Assembly (NCBI GenBank): GCA_030425055.1
Contig: JAUHVN010000162.1
Location: forward strand, 1 to 6,593
DNA length: 6,593 nt
Direction: 5' to 3'
DNA from: Actinomycetes bacterium
Lineage (GTDB): Bacteria; Actinomycetota; Actinomycetes; Actinomycetales; Microbacteriaceae
The notes beneath the pieces were generated by a model. It was given only the letters and a program-made list of their open reading frames with translations, did no database searches and had not been told where the DNA came from. The position numbers and the translations under genes are program-made. This document shows, in pieces, positions 1-5,559 of the stretch; within the stretch, counting starts at the first letter, position 1, and every line of letters begins with the position of its first letter.

Positions 1-797
1 ACACCGAGGAGCATCTCGCGACGACCCTGCGGCTCATCGAGCGGATGCAGCCGCGCCCGGATGCCCTCGTCTTCACCGGCGACCTCACCGACCTCGGCGA
101 GCCGGATGCCTACCGACGGCTGCGCGGCCTCGTCGAGCCGGTCGCCGAGGCCATCGGGGCGCCGATCGTGTGGGTCGCCGGCAACCACGACGAACGGCCG
201 GCGATGCGCCGGCACCTCCTCGGTCTCGACGCCACCGAGGAGCCCCTCGACGCCGTGAACGATCTGAGCGGTCTGCGGCTCATCGCCCTCGACACCACCG
301 TGCCCGGCTGGCACCACGGGGATCTGAGCGTGCAGCAGCTGGAGTGGCTCAGCGAGCAGCTGCGCGAGCCGGCGCCTCTGGGCACGATCCTCGCGATGCA
401 CCATCCGCCGATCCCGTCGCCGCTGCCGCTGTTCGACATCCTCGAGCTGCGCGACCAGACCCGTCTCGCCGAGGTGATCGCAGGATCCGACGTGCGGGCG
501 ATCCTCGCCGGCCATCTGCACTACTCGACGAGCGCGACGTTCGCGGGCGTCCCGGTGTCGGTCGCATCGTCCACCTGCTACGGCATGAACCTCGGCCTGC
601 CGGCCCTCGAGGTCAACGGGTTCGATGCCGGCCAGTCGTTCCATCTCGTGCACGTCTACGACAGCACGATCACGCACGCCGTCGTGCCGGTCGTCGACGC
701 GCCCACCGGAGACCACTTCTCGCCGGAATGGGTCGCGCGGATGGCGCAGCTCTCGCCCGAGGAGCGACTCGAGGCGTTCTCGCGCAAGCCGATGTGA
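1..797 (+). CDS. cpdA: Class III cyclic 3',5'-nucleotide phosphodiesterase, Rv0805/CpdA-like (5' end outside window)
   Basis: This metallophosphoesterase is predicted to hydrolyse 3',5'-cyclic AMP and related phosphodiesters at a dinuclear metal centre. The frame is open to the left edge (first full codon at base 3). The ATG at 45 is therefore an internal Met, and the N-terminal D-x-H metal motif lies outside the window. Numbering from that Met, visible motifs are GDLTD (12-16), GNHD (46-49), the MHHPP histidine pair (119-120) and GHLH (156-159). These supply the Asp, Asn and His ligands expected of the family. Segments such as GEPDAYRRLRGLVEP, MHHPPIPS and AILAGHLHYST closely resemble M. tuberculosis Rv0805 as I remember it. 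The C-terminal tail after about residue 210 ends in an acidic and basic stretch and looks shorter than in Rv0805, where the tail influences envelope association. The gene ends 119 bases before aspA, which has its own promoter candidate. Family assignment is firm. The physiological substrate is not, because Rv0805 itself is a poor cAMP hydrolase. Confidence 0.93.
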   Translation, partial: TEEHLATTLRLIERMQPRPDALVFTGDLTDLGEPDAYRRLRGLVEPVAEAIGAPIVWVAGNHDERPAMRRHLLGLDATEEPLDAVNDLSGLRLIALDTTVPGWHHGDLSVQQLEWLSEQLREPAPLGTILAMHHPPIPSPLPLFDILELRDQTRLAEVIAGSDVRAILAGHLHYSTSATFAGVPVSVASSTCYGMNLGLPALEVNGFDAGQSFHLVHVYDSTITHAVVPVVDAPTGDHFSPEWVARMAQLSPEERLEAFSRKPM

Positions 798-845
798 CCG
801 CCGCGCCGTACAGTCCGCACCGCCGCAACCGCCACCGTGTACAGG

Positions 846-872
846 TTCCGGGGAGTGTCGCGGGAGTAGCCT
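846..872 (+). promoter_or_regulatory. Candidate promoter for aspA
   Basis: A TAGCCT hexamer at 867-872 fits the actinobacterial -10 pattern TANNNT. A weak -35 candidate, TTCCGG at 846-851, lies 15 bases upstream, which is short. Transcription would start near 879 and give a leader of about 38 bases carrying the Shine-Dalgarno of aspA. The -10 uses the same TAGNNT form as the other promoters in this window; the -35 is doubtful. Confidence 0.4.
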
Positions 873-883
873 GAAGGGGTCCC

Positions 884-897
884 TCACACCGCTGTGA
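884..897 (+). promoter_or_regulatory. TCACA-N4-TGTGA dyad in the aspA leader
   Basis: TCACA (884-888) and TGTGA (893-897) form a perfect 5-base inverted repeat around CCGC, between the candidate -10 and the ribosome binding site. It could be an operator or a small RNA hairpin just upstream of the Shine-Dalgarno. The half-sites are those of CRP/GlxR-type regulators, but the order is reversed relative to the TGTGA-N6-TCACA consensus, so I do not call it a CRP site. Confidence 0.22.
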
Positions 898-902
898 CCC
901 AC

Positions 903-907
903 AAGGA
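903..907 (+). promoter_or_regulatory. Ribosome binding site deciding the aspA start
   Basis: AAGGA lies nine bases before the ATG at 917. The alternative in-frame ATG at 932 would begin the protein closer to the usual family N-terminus but has no comparable purine-rich site. I therefore prefer 917. Confidence 0.6.
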
Positions 908-916
908 CTGGACGAC

Positions 917-2395
917 ATGTCACTGGACGCGATGACCCGCACCCGCACCGAAACCGACTCCCTCGGATCCCTCGAGATCCCCGCCGACGCGTATTGGGGC
1001 ATCCACACCGCCCGCGCGCTCGAGAACTTCCCGATCTCGAAACGGCCCATCTCCGTCTACAAGGATCTCGTCCGTGGCCTGGCGATGGTCAAGCAGGCCT
1101 CTGCCCGCGCGAACCGTCAGATCGGCGCACTCGACGCGGAACGGTCCGATCTGATCGACCGCGCGGCACAGCTCGTCATCGACGGGCAGTACCACGACCA
1201 GTTCATCGTCGGTGTGATCCAGGGCGGCGCCGGCACGTCGACCAACATGAACGCGAATGAGGTCATCACCAACATCGCGCTCGAGCTCGCCGGCCGTGAG
1301 AAGGGCGACTACGCGTTCCTCTCTCCCATCGACCACACCAACCGCAGCCAGTCGACGAACGACGTCTACCCGACGGCGATCAAGGTGGGTCTCAGCCTCG
1401 ACCTGCTGACGCTGCTCGACGAGCTCGAGCTGCTGCGCCAGTCGTTCCTGGCCAAGGCGGTCGAGTTCCACGACGTGCTGAAGGTGGGGCGCACCCAGCT
1501 GCAGGATGCCGTGCCGATGACCCTCGGCCAGGAGTTCCACGGCTTCGCGACCACGCTCGGCCAGGACCACCAGCGCCTCACCGAGAACGCGTACCTGCTG
1601 TACGAGGTCAACATGGGCGCGACCGCGATCGGCACCGGCATCACGACGCACCCGGGGTACGGCACGGCCGTGATCGCGCACCTGCGCGAGATCACGGGGC
1701 TCGATCTCGACCTCGCCACCGACCTGGTCGAGTCCACGAGCGACACGGGCGCGTTCATGTCGTTCTCGGCCTCGCTCAAGCGCAACGCGATCAAGCTCTC
1801 GAAGATCTGCAACGATCTGCGCCTGCTGTCGTCCGGCCCGCAGGCGGGTCTCGGTGAGATCAACCTGCCGGCCCGCCAGGCGGGTTCGAGCATCATGCCC
1901 GGCAAGGTGAACCCCGTCATCCCCGAGGTCGTCAACCAGGTCGCCTTCGCGGTCGCGGGCGCTGATCTCACGGTCACGATGGCGGTCGAGGGCGGTCAGC
2001 TGCAGCTCAACGCCTTCGAGCCCGTGATCGCGCACTCGATCTTCCAGTCGATCACCTGGATGCGCCGGGCGATGCACACGCTGCGCGTCAACTGCATCGA
2101 CGGGATCACCGCCAACCGCGAACGGCTCGGGGCCATGGTCGGCTCGTCGGTCGGCGTCGTGACGGCGCTCACGCCGTTCATCGGCTACGCGGCGTCGGCC
2201 GCGCTCGCCAAGACCGCGCTGCTGACCGGGCGCAACGTCGCCGACCTCGTGGTCGAGGCCGACCTGATGTCGGCCGAAGAGGTCGCCAAGCAGCTCTCGC
2301 CGGCCCGGCTGTCGGGCCTCGAGGCGATCACAGCGGCGATCCCCGTCGTGCAGCCCGCCGAGAACGTCATCCCCATCGCCGACGACCTGCTGTGA
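917..2395 (+). CDS. aspA: Aspartate ammonia-lyase (aspartase)
   Basis: This cytoplasmic enzyme reversibly deaminates L-aspartate to fumarate and ammonia, feeding amino-acid nitrogen and carbon into the TCA cycle. It is a homotetramer of the aspartase/fumarase superfamily. The 492-residue product is slightly longer than typical aspartases (about 470), with extra residues at both ends. Visible motifs are WGIHTARALENF (27-38), TSTNMNANEV (107-116), STNDVYP (146-152), GRTQLQDAVPMTLGQEF (191-207) and the signature loop GSSIMPGKVNP (323-333), which carries the catalytic serine. Two features separate it from class II fumarase. It has GIHT...ENF rather than the G-A-Q-T form. It also has Gln194 in GRTQLQ, where fumarases carry the His of GRTHLQ. 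It appears monocistronic, with its own promoter candidate upstream and a small hairpin right after the stop. Confidence in aspartase over fumarase is high. Confidence 0.95.
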   Translation: MSLDAMTRTRTETDSLGSLEIPADAYWGIHTARALENFPISKRPISVYKDLVRGLAMVKQASARANRQIGALDAERSDLIDRAAQLVIDGQYHDQFIVGVIQGGAGTSTNMNANEVITNIALELAGREKGDYAFLSPIDHTNRSQSTNDVYPTAIKVGLSLDLLTLLDELELLRQSFLAKAVEFHDVLKVGRTQLQDAVPMTLGQEFHGFATTLGQDHQRLTENAYLLYEVNMGATAIGTGITTHPGYGTAVIAHLREITGLDLDLATDLVESTSDTGAFMSFSASLKRNAIKLSKICNDLRLLSSGPQAGLGEINLPARQAGSSIMPGKVNPVIPEVVNQVAFAVAGADLTVTMAVEGGQLQLNAFEPVIAHSIFQSITWMRRAMHTLRVNCIDGITANRERLGAMVGSSVGVVTALTPFIGYAASAALAKTALLTGRNVADLVVEADLMSAEEVAKQLSPARLSGLEAITAAIPVVQPAENVIPIADDLL

Positions 2396-2396
2396 A

Positions 2397-2410
2397 CCCG
2401 CGATTGCGGG
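2397..2410 (+). terminator. Short hairpin after aspA, possible weak terminator
   Basis: CCCGC (2397-2401) and GCGGG (2406-2410) pair perfectly around a GATT loop, starting two bases after the aspA stop codon. The stem is only 5 bp and no T-run follows, so termination would be weak. The right arm overlaps the -35 candidate of the next gene. Confidence 0.3.
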
Positions 2411-2433
2411 CGACCGCCGCGGACCGATAGCGT
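2404..2433 (+). promoter_or_regulatory. Promoter of the DUF4190-type gene
   Basis: TTGCGG (2404-2409) and TAGCGT (2428-2433) are spaced 18 bases apart, a reasonable sigma-70-type arrangement. The start near 2440 would give a leader of about 15 bases containing a strong GGGAGGA ribosome binding site (2444-2450), four bases before the ATG at 2455. Confidence 0.5.
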
Positions 2434-2454
2434 CGCTGTCGACGGGAGGACCCC

Positions 2455-2847
2455 ATGACCGACTCGCCTCAGCAGCAGCCCACCCCTCAGCCTCAGCAGC
2501 AGCCGTACGCCGCGGCACCGCCGCCCGCATACGGCGCACCCGCGAACGCGCCGGTGCCCGGACGCACCCTCGGGATCGTCGCGCTCGTGCTGTCGTTCTT
2601 CATCCAGCTCGTCGCGCTGATCCTCGGGATCGTCGCGCTGGTGCAGAGCCGCAAGGCCGGTGCCTCGAACGGACCGGCGATCGCGGCGATCATCATCAGC
2701 TCGATCCTGATCGTCATCGGGATCATCCTGCTGGTGCTGTTCTTCATCTTCGGTGCGGCACTGTTCGGCGGGCTCGCGGCCGCCTGCGCAGAGCTCGGCC
2801 CCGGCACCCACACGCTCGAGGGCGGCGGCACGATCACCTGCGGGTGA
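2455..2847 (+). CDS. DUF4190-type small membrane protein
   Basis: The product is a 130-residue membrane protein of unknown function. Residues 1-36 are rich in Gln, Pro and Ala (runs such as QQQP) and presumably form a disordered cytoplasmic tail. Two hydrophobic helices follow: about 39-63, containing LGIVALV twice, and about 75-104, a long Ile/Leu/Phe-rich segment. The short C-terminal tail has Cys111 and Cys129, which could pair outside the membrane. The layout (Pro/Gln tail, first helix, short SRKAGASNGPAIA-like basic loop, second helix) matches actinobacterial DUF4190 proteins, which are common and uncharacterised. The start is secured by GGGAGGA just upstream. The gene stops 10 bases before the end of the convergent FAH gene. 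No function is assigned; the family call rests on architecture and remembered motifs. Confidence 0.82.
   Translation: MTDSPQQQPTPQPQQQPYAAAPPPAYGAPANAPVPGRTLGIVALVLSFFIQLVALILGIVALVQSRKAGASNGPAIAAIIISSILIVIGIILLVLFFIFGAALFGGLAAACAELGPGTHTLEGGGTITCG
2568..2639 (+). repeat. 18-bp direct repeat inside the DUF4190-type gene
   Basis: The 18-base word CCTCGGGATCGTCGCGCT occurs exactly at 2568-2585 and 2622-2639, 54 bases (18 codons) apart and in the same frame. Both copies encode LGIVAL within the first membrane helix. This is typical of the family's repeated LGI-x-ALV pattern, and identity at the DNA level suggests an internal duplication or strong codon bias. Confidence 0.6.
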
Positions 2848-2857
2848 CCGCGGCGGC

Positions 2858-3724
2858 TCAGCCGATGATGCGGCAGTGGGTCGTCAGCTCTCCGATGCCG
2901 TCGATCCCCACCGTGACGGTGGAGCGATCGCGCAGGAACACCTGCGGGTCGCGGGAGTAGCCGGCCCCGCCGGGGCTCCCGGTCGAGATCAGCGTGCCCG
3001 GGAGCAGCGTCGCCGAGCGTGACAGATGCGAGATGAGGGTGGCGACCGAGCGGACCATCTGGCCGGTCGACGCATCCTGCATCACGTGGCCGTCGAGCAC
3101 CGTCCAGATGTGCAGGTCCTGCGGGTCGGCGATCTCGTCCGCCGTGACCACGAACGGACCGGTCGGGGTGAAGCCGTCGAACGACTTGCAGCGCGACCAC
3201 TGCGCCTCCGAGAACTGCACGTTGCGCGCCGTGATGTCGTTGACGACGGTGTAGCCCCACACATGGTCGAGCGCCTCGTCCTCGCTCACGTCCCGGGCGG
3301 GCGCGCCGATGATCACGCCGAGCTCGGCCTCGTAGTCGACCGCCTCGCTGATCTCGCGGGGCCACGTCGTGGTCGCGTCGTGGCCCGTGAGCGAGTTCGG
3401 CCACAGCGAGAACACGGTCGGCGCGCTGTCGGTCTTCAGACCCAGTTCCCCCGAGTGGGCGGCGTAGTTCAGCCCGATCGCGAGGATCACCGGGGGAGCG
3501 AGCACCGCCGACGCGAATGACAGCCCCGACAGCGGATGCCTCGTGGCCGCGCTCGCGGCGGCATCCCGCACCCTGTGCATGGCCGTGTCGCCGCCGGCGA
3601 TGAGCTCTTCGAGACGGCGCGGGGCACCGGGGTAGAGATCGGCGACGACGATCGCCTCGTCCTCCTCGACGAGCGCGAGCCGGGGATCGGCGGAGCCCGG
3701 GAGGGTGACATGGGCGAAGCGCAT
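2858..3724 (-). CDS. Fumarylacetoacetate hydrolase (FAH) family protein
   Basis: This enzyme probably cleaves or decarboxylates a beta-diketo or acylpyruvate-type acid, as FAH-fold hydrolases and decarboxylases do in aromatic compound breakdown. It acts in the cytoplasm with a divalent metal. The 288-residue length is normal for the single-domain bacterial group. A small N-terminal domain (about 1-70) precedes the catalytic FAH domain. Conserved features are AIGLNYAAHSGELG (82-95), VDYEAELGVIIG (129-140) with likely metal ligands Glu132 and Glu134, GYTVVNDITARNVQ (157-170) with Asp163, KSFDGF-x-P-x-GP (180-190) with Lys180, and ISTGSPGG (246-253). The last motif is usually TGTP-x-GVG, and the G-D that normally follows P-x-FL is replaced by RDRS here. 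The start is the ATG at 3724, six bases after a TAGCGT -10 box on the minus strand, so the mRNA is probably leaderless. No neighbouring catabolic genes identify the substrate. Confidence 0.9.
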   Translation of the reverse strand: MRFAHVTLPGSADPRLALVEEDEAIVVADLYPGAPRRLEELIAGGDTAMHRVRDAAASAATRHPLSGLSFASAVLAPPVILAIGLNYAAHSGELGLKTDSAPTVFSLWPNSLTGHDATTTWPREISEAVDYEAELGVIIGAPARDVSEDEALDHVWGYTVVNDITARNVQFSEAQWSRCKSFDGFTPTGPFVVTADEIADPQDLHIWTVLDGHVMQDASTGQMVRSVATLISHLSRSATLLPGTLISTGSPGGAGYSRDPQVFLRDRSTVTVGIDGIGELTTHCRIIG

Positions 3725-3730
3725 CCGTCA

Positions 3731-3736
3731 ACGCTA
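3731..3736 (-). promoter_or_regulatory. -10 box of the FAH gene (leaderless promoter)
   Basis: Read on the minus strand, TAGCGT is followed by exactly six bases and then the ATG at 3724. With the usual 6-7 base distance from -10 to transcription start, the mRNA would begin at the A of the start codon. No Shine-Dalgarno is present. No convincing -35 is visible, as is common in actinobacteria. Confidence 0.62.
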
Positions 3737-3763
3737 TCGCCCGCGATGTCGTGCGGACGCCTC

Positions 3764-3769
3764 TAGGCT
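3764..3769 (+). promoter_or_regulatory. -10 box of the PrsW gene (leaderless promoter)
   Basis: TAGGCT is followed by exactly six bases and then the ATG at 3776. This predicts a transcript starting at the ATG. It argues against the upstream in-frame GTG at 3770, which abuts the hexamer and would not be inside the transcript. It lies back-to-back with the FAH -10 box, with 27 bases between the two hexamers. Confidence 0.65.
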
Positions 3770-3775
3770 GTGCGC

Positions 3776-4990
3776 ATGACGCATCCTCAGCATGCCGGTC
3801 AGCCCGCCCCGGATCAGAGGTTCGCCTCATCGCTGGCGCAGCCCCGGCACGCGGTCGGAGCGTCGATCACACCGCCGCCCGCCGCCGTCGCGCCGCTGCC
3901 GCTGCCGACGCCGCCGAAGCGAGGACGGACCGCCCCGCTGTGGATCCTGGGCGTCCTCGTCGTGCTGCTCGTCGCACTGGTCGCCTACTTCCTCGGTGCC
4001 CTCGGCGCGGGTGCCTCGATCATCGGGATGGTGCTCGCGCTCATCCCGCTCATCGGCGTGCTGATCGCCGTGCGCATCGTCGACCGCTGGGAGCCCGAGC
4101 CGACGGGCCTCGTCGTGCTCGCCGTGGCGTGGGGTGCGATCGCGTCGGTCGGGATCGCACTCGGCGTCGACCTCGTCATCACCCTCGTGCTGGGCCCGGC
4201 CGACACGCTCGAGCGCGAGGCGTTCAGCGCCGTCGTCCAGGCGCCGATCGTCGAGGAGTTCGCCAAGGGTCTCGGGGTCTACCTGATCTTCCTCACGGCC
4301 CGCCGCGCGTTCGACGGGCCCGTCGACGGCATTGTCTACGGCGCTCTGGTGGGCGCGGGCTTCGCCTTCACCGAGAACATCCAGTACTTCGGCATCAGCT
4401 TCCTGACGGGGGGCGTCGTCGACGTCTCGTCGACGTTCTTCGTGCGCGGCATCCTCTCGCCGTTCGCCCACGTCATGTTCACGGCGATCACCGGCTTCGC
4501 GCTCGGACTGGCAGCGCGTCGCGGGGCACGGGCGGGCCGTGCGCTGGGCCCGTGGATCCTGGGCATGATCGGCGCGACCGCGCTGCACGCGCTGTGGAAC
4601 GGCTCGGCGGTGTTCGGTGACTTCTTCGCGCTGTACCTCATGCTGCAGGTGCCGCTGTTCGTCGGCTTCATCCTCGGCGTGATCGCCCTGCGTCGCGAGG
4701 AGTCCCGGCTGACGCGCGCGCGACTGGGCGACTACGCGCAGGCGGGCTGGTTCACCGAGCAGGAGGTCGACATGCTCGCCACCGGCACCGGCCGCCGCAC
4801 GGCCCTCACGTGGGCGAAGTCGCTGCGCGGCGACCGCACCGATGTCATGAAGGGCTTCATCACGGATGCCACGTCTCTCGCCGCGGCACGCCAGCGCGCC
4901 ATCTCGGGGCGTGACCCGCACGCCGCCGAAGACGAGCAGGTGCTGCTGACCCGCGCGACCGCCGCGCGCGCAGCCCTCTTCGCTCCCTGA
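3776..4990 (+). CDS. PrsW family intramembrane metalloprotease
   Basis: This polytopic membrane protein belongs to the PrsW family, whose Bacillus subtilis founder performs site-1 cleavage of the anti-sigma factor RsiW in response to envelope stress. The 404-residue product (from ATG 3776) starts with a Pro-rich, probably cytoplasmic tail of about 50 residues. About eight hydrophobic segments follow between residues 55 and 306. Family motifs are EEFAK (160-164), FTENIQYFG (198-206), HVMF (232-235) and HALWNG (271-276). The glutamates of EEFAK, Glu200, His232 and His271 are the probable metal ligands or catalytic residues. Residues from about 308 onward form a charged cytoplasmic extension with several Arg-rich stretches, predicted helical. 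The start follows from the TAGGCT-N6-ATG arrangement; a GTG two codons upstream is rejected. No sigma/anti-sigma pair lies nearby, so the substrate is unknown. Confidence 0.92.
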   Translation: MTHPQHAGQPAPDQRFASSLAQPRHAVGASITPPPAAVAPLPLPTPPKRGRTAPLWILGVLVVLLVALVAYFLGALGAGASIIGMVLALIPLIGVLIAVRIVDRWEPEPTGLVVLAVAWGAIASVGIALGVDLVITLVLGPADTLEREAFSAVVQAPIVEEFAKGLGVYLIFLTARRAFDGPVDGIVYGALVGAGFAFTENIQYFGISFLTGGVVDVSSTFFVRGILSPFAHVMFTAITGFALGLAARRGARAGRALGPWILGMIGATALHALWNGSAVFGDFFALYLMLQVPLFVGFILGVIALRREESRLTRARLGDYAQAGWFTEQEVDMLATGTGRRTALTWAKSLRGDRTDVMKGFITDATSLAAARQRAISGRDPHAAEDEQVLLTRATAARAALFAP

Positions 4991-5007
4991 GAACCCGCGG
5001 CCAGGTC

Positions 5008-5036
5008 TTGACAGCCCCGGTGCGCCTGGGCATCCT
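5008..5036 (+). promoter_or_regulatory. Candidate promoter downstream of the PrsW gene
   Basis: A perfect TTGACA -35 (5008-5013) is followed after 17 bases by CATCCT (5031-5036), a mediocre -10. Transcription would start near 5043 and read through the hairpins at 5049-5153 into the FKBP gene, giving a leader of roughly 148 bases. The -35 and spacing are good; the -10 lacks the first T and fits only partly. Confidence 0.4.
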
Positions 5037-5054
5037 GAGTTCAGGTCAACTCAG
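5035..5054 (+). promoter_or_regulatory. Operator-like inverted repeat
   Basis: CTGAGTT (5035-5041) and AACTCAG (5048-5054) form a perfect 7-base inverted repeat with a 6-base spacer. It overlaps the end of the candidate -10 and spans the predicted transcription start, where a repressor would block initiation. In RNA it would be a 7-bp hairpin. Its right arm is shared with the larger hairpin at 5049-5099, so the two folds exclude each other. Confidence 0.4.
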
Positions 5055-5099
5055 CGCTCGGGAGACACGCAGGCATCGCCGCGGCACCGGGCGCTGAGT
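5049..5099 (+). other. Long hairpin between the PrsW and FKBP genes
   Basis: Bases 5049-5061 pair with 5087-5099 as a 13-bp stem: nine perfect outer pairs (ACTCAGCGC with GCGCTGAGT), one G-U, then three more G-C pairs, closing a 25-base loop. No T-run follows. It may terminate the PrsW transcript in the U-tract-free way common in actinobacteria, or act as a leader element for the FKBP gene. Confidence 0.42.
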
Positions 5100-5102
5100 C
5101 CT

Positions 5103-5163
5103 GATACGGCGACCCGAACCAGGATCGAGTAGGCCGCGAAGCGGCCGTATCGAGGTCCCTCGA
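5103..5163. repeat. REP-like intergenic palindrome cluster
   Basis: The core is GGCCGC (5132-5137), loop GAA, GCGGCC (5141-5146). It is flanked on each side by GTA and then TCGA (5125-5128 and 5150-5153), giving a hairpin with a 3x3 internal loop. Two more dyads share its right side: GATACGGC (5103-5110) with GCCGTATC (5144-5151), and TCGAGG (5150-5155) with CCTCGA (5158-5163). The TCGAGTA...GCGAAGC...GTATCGAG layout resembles an abundant intergenic repeat I recall from Microbacteriaceae and other actinobacteria. Copy number in this genome cannot be seen from one window. Confidence 0.5.
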
Positions 5164-5178
5164 CAGATCCATTCGTGC

Positions 5179-5184
5179 TTGGAT
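5179..5184 (+). promoter_or_regulatory. Possible degenerate -10 of the FKBP gene
   Basis: TTGGAT ends exactly six bases before the ATG at 5191, the same spacing as the three TAGNNT leaderless promoters here. It departs from TANNNT at the important second position, so the match may be fortuitous. No Shine-Dalgarno stronger than GGA is present, which mildly favours a leaderless start. Confidence 0.3.
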
Positions 5185-5190
5185 GGACTC

Positions 5191-5559
5191 ATGTCAGCAG
5201 AGCGCACCAAGCCCGAGATCGACCAGCCCGAAGGTCCGGAGCCGTCCGACCTCGTCATCCGCGACATCATCGTCGGCGACGGAGCCGAGGCCAAGCCCGG
5301 CGACACCGTCACCGTGCATTACCTCGGCGTCGAGTACTCGTCGGGCGAGGAGTTCGACTCGTCGTGGAACCGCGGCGAGAGCATCCAGTTCCCGCTGCGC
5401 GGCCTGATCCAGGGCTGGCAGGACGGCATCCCGGGCATGAAGGTCGGCGGTCGTCGCGAACTGGTCATCCCGCCGCACCTGGCCTACGGCCCCGCCGGCG
5501 GTCACTTCCTCGGCGGCAAGACCCTGATCTTCGTCATCGACCTCATCGCCGTCGGCTGA
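5191..5559 (+). CDS. FKBP-type peptidyl-prolyl cis-trans isomerase
   Basis: This small prolyl isomerase catalyses cis-trans rotation of X-Pro bonds and assists folding. With no signal peptide or lipobox, it should be cytoplasmic. The 122-residue product is one FKBP domain (about 20-122) after a charged, Pro/Glu-rich N-terminus. The active-site pocket of FKBP12 is intact: Tyr44 (TVHYLGV), Phe55-Asp56 (EEFDSSW), Phe67, Leu72-Ile73 (GLIQGW), Trp76, Tyr99 (LAYG), His105 and Phe114 correspond to Tyr26, Phe36-Asp37, Phe46, Val55-Ile56, Trp59, Tyr82, His87 and Phe99. GMKVGGRRELVIPP (82-95) is the family signature. I prefer the ATG at 5191 to the TTG at 5179, whose four added codons are non-conserved and overlap a possible -10. 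The last 17 bases overlap the end of the opposing EamA gene. Confidence 0.95.
   Translation: MSAERTKPEIDQPEGPEPSDLVIRDIIVGDGAEAKPGDTVTVHYLGVEYSSGEEFDSSWNRGESIQFPLRGLIQGWQDGIPGMKVGGRRELVIPPHLAYGPAGGHFLGGKTLIFVIDLIAVG

Noticed and set aside
808..844. GTACAG occurring twice (808-813 and 839-844) upstream of aspA, 31 bases apart
   Set aside because: A 6-base repeat in a short GC-rich gap is weak evidence for an operator, and no dyad symmetry supports it.
884..897. CRP/GlxR binding site upstream of aspA
   Set aside because: The half-sites are in reversed order with a 4-base spacer; the consensus is TGTGA-N6-TCACA. It is kept only as an uncharacterised dyad.
920..2539. 539-residue open frame on the minus strand opposite aspA
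   Set aside because: It is Arg/Asp/Gly-rich with no recognisable motif, and lies fully antisense to an unambiguous aspartase. Long antisense frames are expected at this GC content.
3770..3772. GTG as the start of the PrsW gene
   Set aside because: It directly abuts the TAGGCT -10 box, so it would lie upstream of the predicted transcription start. The ATG at 3776 fits the leaderless spacing.
2493..3830. 445-residue open frame on the minus strand across the DUF4190-type and FAH genes
   Set aside because: It spans two real genes and an intergenic promoter in the wrong frame, with low-complexity Arg-rich composition.
3827..4921. 364-residue open frame on the minus strand opposite the PrsW gene
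   Set aside because: Its Asp/Glu/Arg/His-rich composition is typical of a shadow frame. The plus-strand PrsW motifs are clear.
5179..5181. TTG as the start of the FKBP gene
   Set aside because: It adds four non-conserved residues before an ATG and coincides with the possible -10 hexamer.
4991..5190. A tRNA or other structured RNA gene in the PrsW-FKBP intergenic region
   Set aside because: No cloverleaf arms, T-loop GTTCGA motif or CCA end were found. The hairpins are better explained as terminator, leader or REP-like elements.
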